NCBI GenBank assembly: GCA_947579605.1 | Contig: OX388318.1 | Coordinates: forward strand, 2,604,001 to 2,668,000 | From: Athripsodes cinereus | Taxonomy: Eukaryota > Arthropoda > Insecta > Trichoptera > Leptoceridae | Direction: 5' to 3' | Length of the DNA stretch: 64,000 nt | Part shown: one piece after another, positions 13,660 through 19,600 of the stretch | Layout of the letters: each line of letters opens with the position of its first letter | How positions within the stretch are numbered: position 1 is the stretch's first letter | Program-made: the position numbers and the translations under genes | Notes under the pieces: model-generated | Told to the model about the DNA's origin: nothing | Seen by the model: the letters and a program-made list of their open reading frames with translations, nothing else | The model's database searches: none

Positions 13660-16600
13660 TGGAAAAATATCACAAAAATACATATATATTACAAATTTAC
13701 TGAAATACACTTAAAAATCTATTGTTTACTATCACATACATCATCATACACTGGTAATTCAGCTAATGTAAGATTTGTAGATTTTATGTCTTTGTCCGGA
13801 ATGCGACAATATAGTTTTGTTCAAAACGCCTCAAATAGAATACTCGATCTTGTTATGTCAAATAAATCCTGCGAAGTCAAAGCATCCGATACTCAGTTAG
13901 TCTTTCCCGATGTTTACCACAAGCCCTTATCAGTTACGCTCAGAAACTTTGTAAATAAATATAAGACGGTCGAACCTAACTCCAGGGACATATTTTTGTA
14001 TAATAGAGCAGATTACATTAAAATACGAAATGATTTGTCAGCGGTTGATTGGTACCACGAGTTTTCAAACCTCAGAATCGAAGAGTGCGTAGAGAAGTTT
14101 TATGATATACTATCCAAAGTAATCTGTAAAAATGTTCCAGTCAAAAAAGTTAAAATGGGCCATTCGTACCCTCCCTGGTTTTCTTCAGCATTGATAAATG
14201 TTATCAAGGAAAAAACATTATTCCACAAGAAATGGAAAAAACATAGGAATCCACTTGACTACCAGACTTTCTCTCTATTGCGAACTAGACAAAAATACAT
14301 GCAAAACTCTTGTTATGATAGGTATATAACAGACATTGAGAAAAATCTGAGAGATAATCCAAAATGCTTGTTTTCCTTCATAAAATCAAAGCGTGGTGCG
14401 GGGGGTATACCTAAGACCGTTTACTACAATGGTGAACAGTTCACCGAAGCAAAGTCTGTGTGTAATTGTTTCAATGATTTTTTTGCATCTGTTCATGTTC
14501 GAAGTAGCCGTATTGAACAGTTTGATAGTAACATTCCATCTTGTAACAATACATTACAGTTAAACAGTGTAGAAATAGACAACCTACTTGTTAAGAAGTA
14601 CTTAGATACTATTGAAATCACAAAGGGGTCGGGTTCAGATTCAATACCCGGTATATTCATAAAAAATTGTTCACTCGAGCTCTCGGTACCATTAACCCTT
14701 ATGTATAATAAATCTATATCAGAGGGATGTTTCCCCAAACAATGGAAAAAAACATTGATTTCACCTATTTTTAAAAATGGCGATCGTGCTGAAGTATCCA
14801 ACTACAGACCAATTTCGAAATTGCCAATCATTAGTAAGATTCTCGAAAAAATAATAATTGATCAGATCAATCCCTTACTAAATCCTTATATTTCTAACAA
14901 CCAGCATGGTTTCCGTCCCAAGAGATCCGTGGACTCAAACTTGCTGGAATTTACGCATTCTGTAACTCGATCGATGCATAGCAATAATCAGGTGGATACG
15001 ATCTATACAGATTTCTCCAAAGCCTTTGATAAAATTAACCACAAAATACTGATCAATAAAGTAAAACTGATGGGAATTGGGGGTAGTCTGTTAAATTGGT
15101 TCGAATCTTATATATGTGATAGGTCTCAGGCAGTAGTCTTACATGGTCACGTGTCGGATTACCATCCTATTTATTCCGGAGTACCACAAGGATCACATCT
15201 TGGACCGTTATTGTTTTTAATATATATAAACGATATGGACAAGTGTTTGAAATATTCGAGGATGCTACTATTTGCCGATGATGCCAAAATTTATAATGAA
15301 GTGGGGGATATCGCTGATTGTGACAAGTTGCAGGAGGATTTAGTTGCTCTCGAACAGTATTGTGATAGGAACCAGTTGTATCTCAATACTGATAAGTGTA
15401 GTGCGATAACATACACAAGAAATCGCAATAAGATTGTCTACGATTATACGCTATACGGTGCGGTTTTAGAGCGTACAAATGAGATAAGGGACCTCGGAAT
15501 AATACTCGATGACAAACTAAGCTACACAAAACACTATGAGCATATAAGTTCTCGGGCTTTCAAAACTCTGGGTTTTATTTTGCGTAATACCAAATGTTTT
15601 AAAGACCCCAGCTCACTCACGATTCTGTTCCATTCACTTATTAGAAGTCTCCTCGAATTCGGATCTACCATATGGAATCCTAGCTATGTCACTCACATAA
15701 ACGCAATCGAGCGTGTACAAGAGAAATATGTTAAACAGTTGAACTTCCGAAAAAGGCTCCATTTTGATAATTACACGCAGGCTCGAAATTACCATAAAAC
15801 AGACTCACTGGAAAATCGTAGAATAATATTAGACCTCTGCTACCTGCATAAAATATTGAATAATAATATCGACAGTTCATACTTACTAGGCGCATTACCA
15901 TTTTCTTGTCCTTCGAGAAATAATCGTAGTCAGAATCTTTTTTACGCAGAACAATCTAGGACAAATTATCACCTTAACTCATATATAAATAGGGCCTGCA
16001 CAAGCTTCAACAGAAGTTGCGGAAGTAACCCTGATCTGGATCCATTCATTACTACTTTAAATAAATTTAAAAATAACCTGAAGCAGATATCGGCTCTTGG
16101 ATCTAGACGGTCGTAGCAATGTATAGTGTTGTATTTTTGTGGGTACTGTGTATTGTATGTATATTGTTGTACTTTTTTTTTTTTTTAAAAAGAAAGGCAG
16201 ATTTTATTTAACAAAATAAATTATTGTCACCTGATGGTGGATGAGTAGGTACATTGCGCTGAGGTATTTAATTGTTTAATTGTTTGATTATTTATACTGT
16301 GGAACTGTGTATACTTAGTATGGCTGAGTGCTGTCGTATAGTATAGTGTAGATATAGCTATATGCGATGATATAGTACAGTGTAGGTACATATAAATAGT
16401 ATTGTGGTGTTGTTATTGTACTGAATATGCCTTATAATTATTCTTTATTCTTTCTTCCTTCTCTCTCTCTCACCTCCTATTAACTTATTTGTTATTTTTC
16501 TTCTCTTTCTTTCTTCCTTCTCTTCCCCACCTATTGTGTACTTACTTATATTGCTTTTTTTTTTTGTACTACATAATAATGAATATATTTAAGATACTAT

Positions 16601-19600
16601 AATTGGCGATGTAAATCAAATATTGAACTTGTAAATTACTTATTCCTATTGTAAATGCTGTTGTATCTAAAAGAAAAATAAAAATAAAAAATAAAATAAA
16701 AATAAAATGTACATTTTAATAATCTCTTGAGGACAATATTTCTTATTTAATTAATTCTTATACAAAGGTATTATTATAATTTTCATATAAGTATAAAGCT
16801 AGATAGATTTTGAAGTTTATTGTGAGAATAAACAGGTAATAAAAATACCAAGATAATAAAAAACAACATCTTTTGTCAAAGTTACATTATTTATATCTTA
16901 ACACAGCTGTGATAAGAAAATGAGGTTATAATGTACTAGCTGTACTCAACTTGTTGCCTAGCAGTATTCCGATCATTTTCTAGACTTTTAGATAAAACAT
17001 GATCTAATGTTTCTTCTTTCCCTTGCAAGATCATTCTCACTGGATAAAAAGTGATCCCATGCTTCTGCCCCTCTTTTCAAAATTTTCAAGATCTAACATA
17101 CGTTGGGTGAAATATGTATGGTTTCTTATTAAATTCAGACAAATCAAACTTTTTTTGAAACTATGTATGACTTTGGAACTAACTTCCACCAGAAACTTCA
17201 GAAATAGTTCAAGGTTTGCAGCCTTTAGAATTGCACAAAGGCGGCAAGAATAATACTTGGTTAATTGTTGATTGCGCGCTGTTCTAGCTGCCGCCACGCA
17301 AATCAAACCGCTCATATAAATAATTCGATTTTACGAAAGATATCGGTCCTACAGTGCTGAACTTTCTTGTGCACGCTAACATTACAAAACCGCGTAGTTT
17401 TTTGCATCTCATCATCTCTTAAACTTCATCAAAACTCGAAATAAATTAATATTCATTATTGTTGATTGTCTCTTCAAAACTTTAACAAGTCATTATTTTG
17501 TGTTACATTCCCGCTTCTATTGCCAAAACATGTGTTAAAAAAACCGACCCCTTCCGGGAATCACTCTATACAAGTGCCAGCGTGTAGTGATCAGTGTATG
17601 TCCGGTAGTGTAAGAGAAAAGGATAACAACACCGACTACTCGCAACAACACAGCGGGTGAAAGAGACAAAAATACTGCTTTGTCTCACGATTCCAATTTA
17701 CCACGATGCCTATCTCATATCTCCGTAAGAACAAGCTTCTCTATGTGTCCAACGTTTTCTTTGATGTCAACCAAAGTGGAACGCTCGAAAAGAAGGACTT
17801 CGAGTTAGCTATTGAGAAAATCTGCACTCTTCGTGGATGGCCCCAGAGTCATCCTAAGAACGTAGAGACGTACGACACCATGACCAAGATATGGGATGTC
17901 CTGAGGCAGAGAACTGATGCCAATAAAGATGGAGAGGTGTCTGTGAATGAATGGAGTTCTATGTGGGATGAGTTTGCCCAAAGTCCCGACCGTCCTCTGC
18001 AGTGGCAGCAGCGTAACATGAACTTCATGTTTGACCTAGAAGATGCTTCCAACTTAACTAAAAAGCCACGGCGCTCTTGAGATGGTCACGGACCATTAAA
18101 CAGCGCCAAAAAATTTTTTTCTTTTATTATTATTATTAATACACTCAGCCTTGCAAAATAATGCAAATGCCACCAGAGTATTAAATCCCTTACCCCCTTT
18201 CTCCATCTCACATCCACAGAGAGTACTAATTCTAATTTTATGGCATGATTTTTTTGTATAACACTTTATTGTAAACACATTTTTTTTAAAAGTTGTACAT
18301 TTTGCCATAAGTCAATGTCTTCTAGTAAACCTAATACAATGTTTGATATACAATGTCAATACTCTAATGACTTCACACAAAGTAAATGCACTATAATAAC
18401 CCTTTTCTTTATCATTATCAATGGACCATTTATATTTAGTGCTACTATGACTATTTCAATTGCCCAGTTTTATAGCCACAAATTAAAAAAAAATAGATGT
18501 AAGTATCTGGGATTTTGTTATAAACCCCAATACAACTTTGGACACCTTTCACAGTAAGCTAAAAGCTTGTGTCGTGAAAGGAGAATTTGCTGGCGCCTTG
18601 GATCTAATCGCGCACCCTTTGTGTATGAGGCCATGACACTACCTCCAGACTACCAACCAACTCATATTTATCGTCGGCTAAATAGAAAAGCGACATAGTT
18701 CAAAATGAACAAATTTGACAGTGTATTCATTAAAAGTCTTTTATTTTATTAATGAATATATTTTAACTATAAGTTCACATTAACATATCGTATTAACATG
18801 TATGTAAGCGAAACTTGGACGTGGTTGAAAAAGGATGAGAGTGGAATAAATGCTGTGGAGATGCGTTCACTGAGAAGAATGGTTGGTAAAACGTTGCGAG
18901 ATAGAGTGAAGAATGAGGATATCAGGAGAATGAGCGGATGTGAGAGGAGTGTTGTGGACAGAATGCGTGTAAACAAGTTGAGATGGTTTGGACATGTTGA
19001 GCGAATGCAAGATGAAAGGATGACGAAGAGGATGTATTTATCTGAAAGAAGGGGTGTGAGGAAGCGCGGACGTCCAAGAACCACGTGGCTCGATCACGTG
19101 GACCAAATTCTTAACGACGGACGCGTGCTGAGTAAGAGAAATCGGCGTGCATGTATGAGAAACTGGATGAATGTAGAGGAAGCGAAAGAAGTATGTAAGG
19201 ATAGATCTATATGGCGTTCCGTTCTCTCTGCCTACCCCTCCTGGGACATGGCGTGAGGGTATAGTATAGTAGTATAACATATCGTTGATAAAATGTTAAA
19301 TGTGGACATAAATATGTTATGTGAAATTATAGAAAAATATATTAATTAATAAAATAAGTAGATTTAAATGCATGTTCTGTAAAATTTGTTTATTTTGAAT
19401 TATGTCACTTTTCTATTTAACCGACGATATAAAATAAGTGATATTAATCCATTTCTACAATTAAGAAATTCTAAAAATAAATATTTTTATAATGAGATTA
19501 CATATTTGTCTATGGTCTTGGTAAACCATCATAGTGTCTTGTTTTGACACTCCATATCACAGAATATTTGAATTTCGAGCTGTTAGCTTATGGAACTGGG

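Larger units (their letters stand above)
11240..16710 (+). mobile_element. Non-LTR retrotransposon, copy 1 (near full length)
   Basis: Holds ORF1 (11553-12578), an extra ORF (12590-13135), ORF2 (13153-16116, open from 13114), and a 3' untranslated region ending in an A-rich (AAATA)n-like tail at about 16670-16707. The 5' boundary is uncertain. It lies in intron 2 of the TECPR2-like gene, in antisense to it. ORF2 has an apurinic-like endonuclease and a reverse transcriptase but no RNase H, which fits the jockey/CR1 side of the LINE tree. Confidence 0.85.

Noticed and set aside
17037..17315. Minus-strand frame of 92 codons near the calexcitin copy
   Set aside because: No motif recognised and no splice signals; likely chance.
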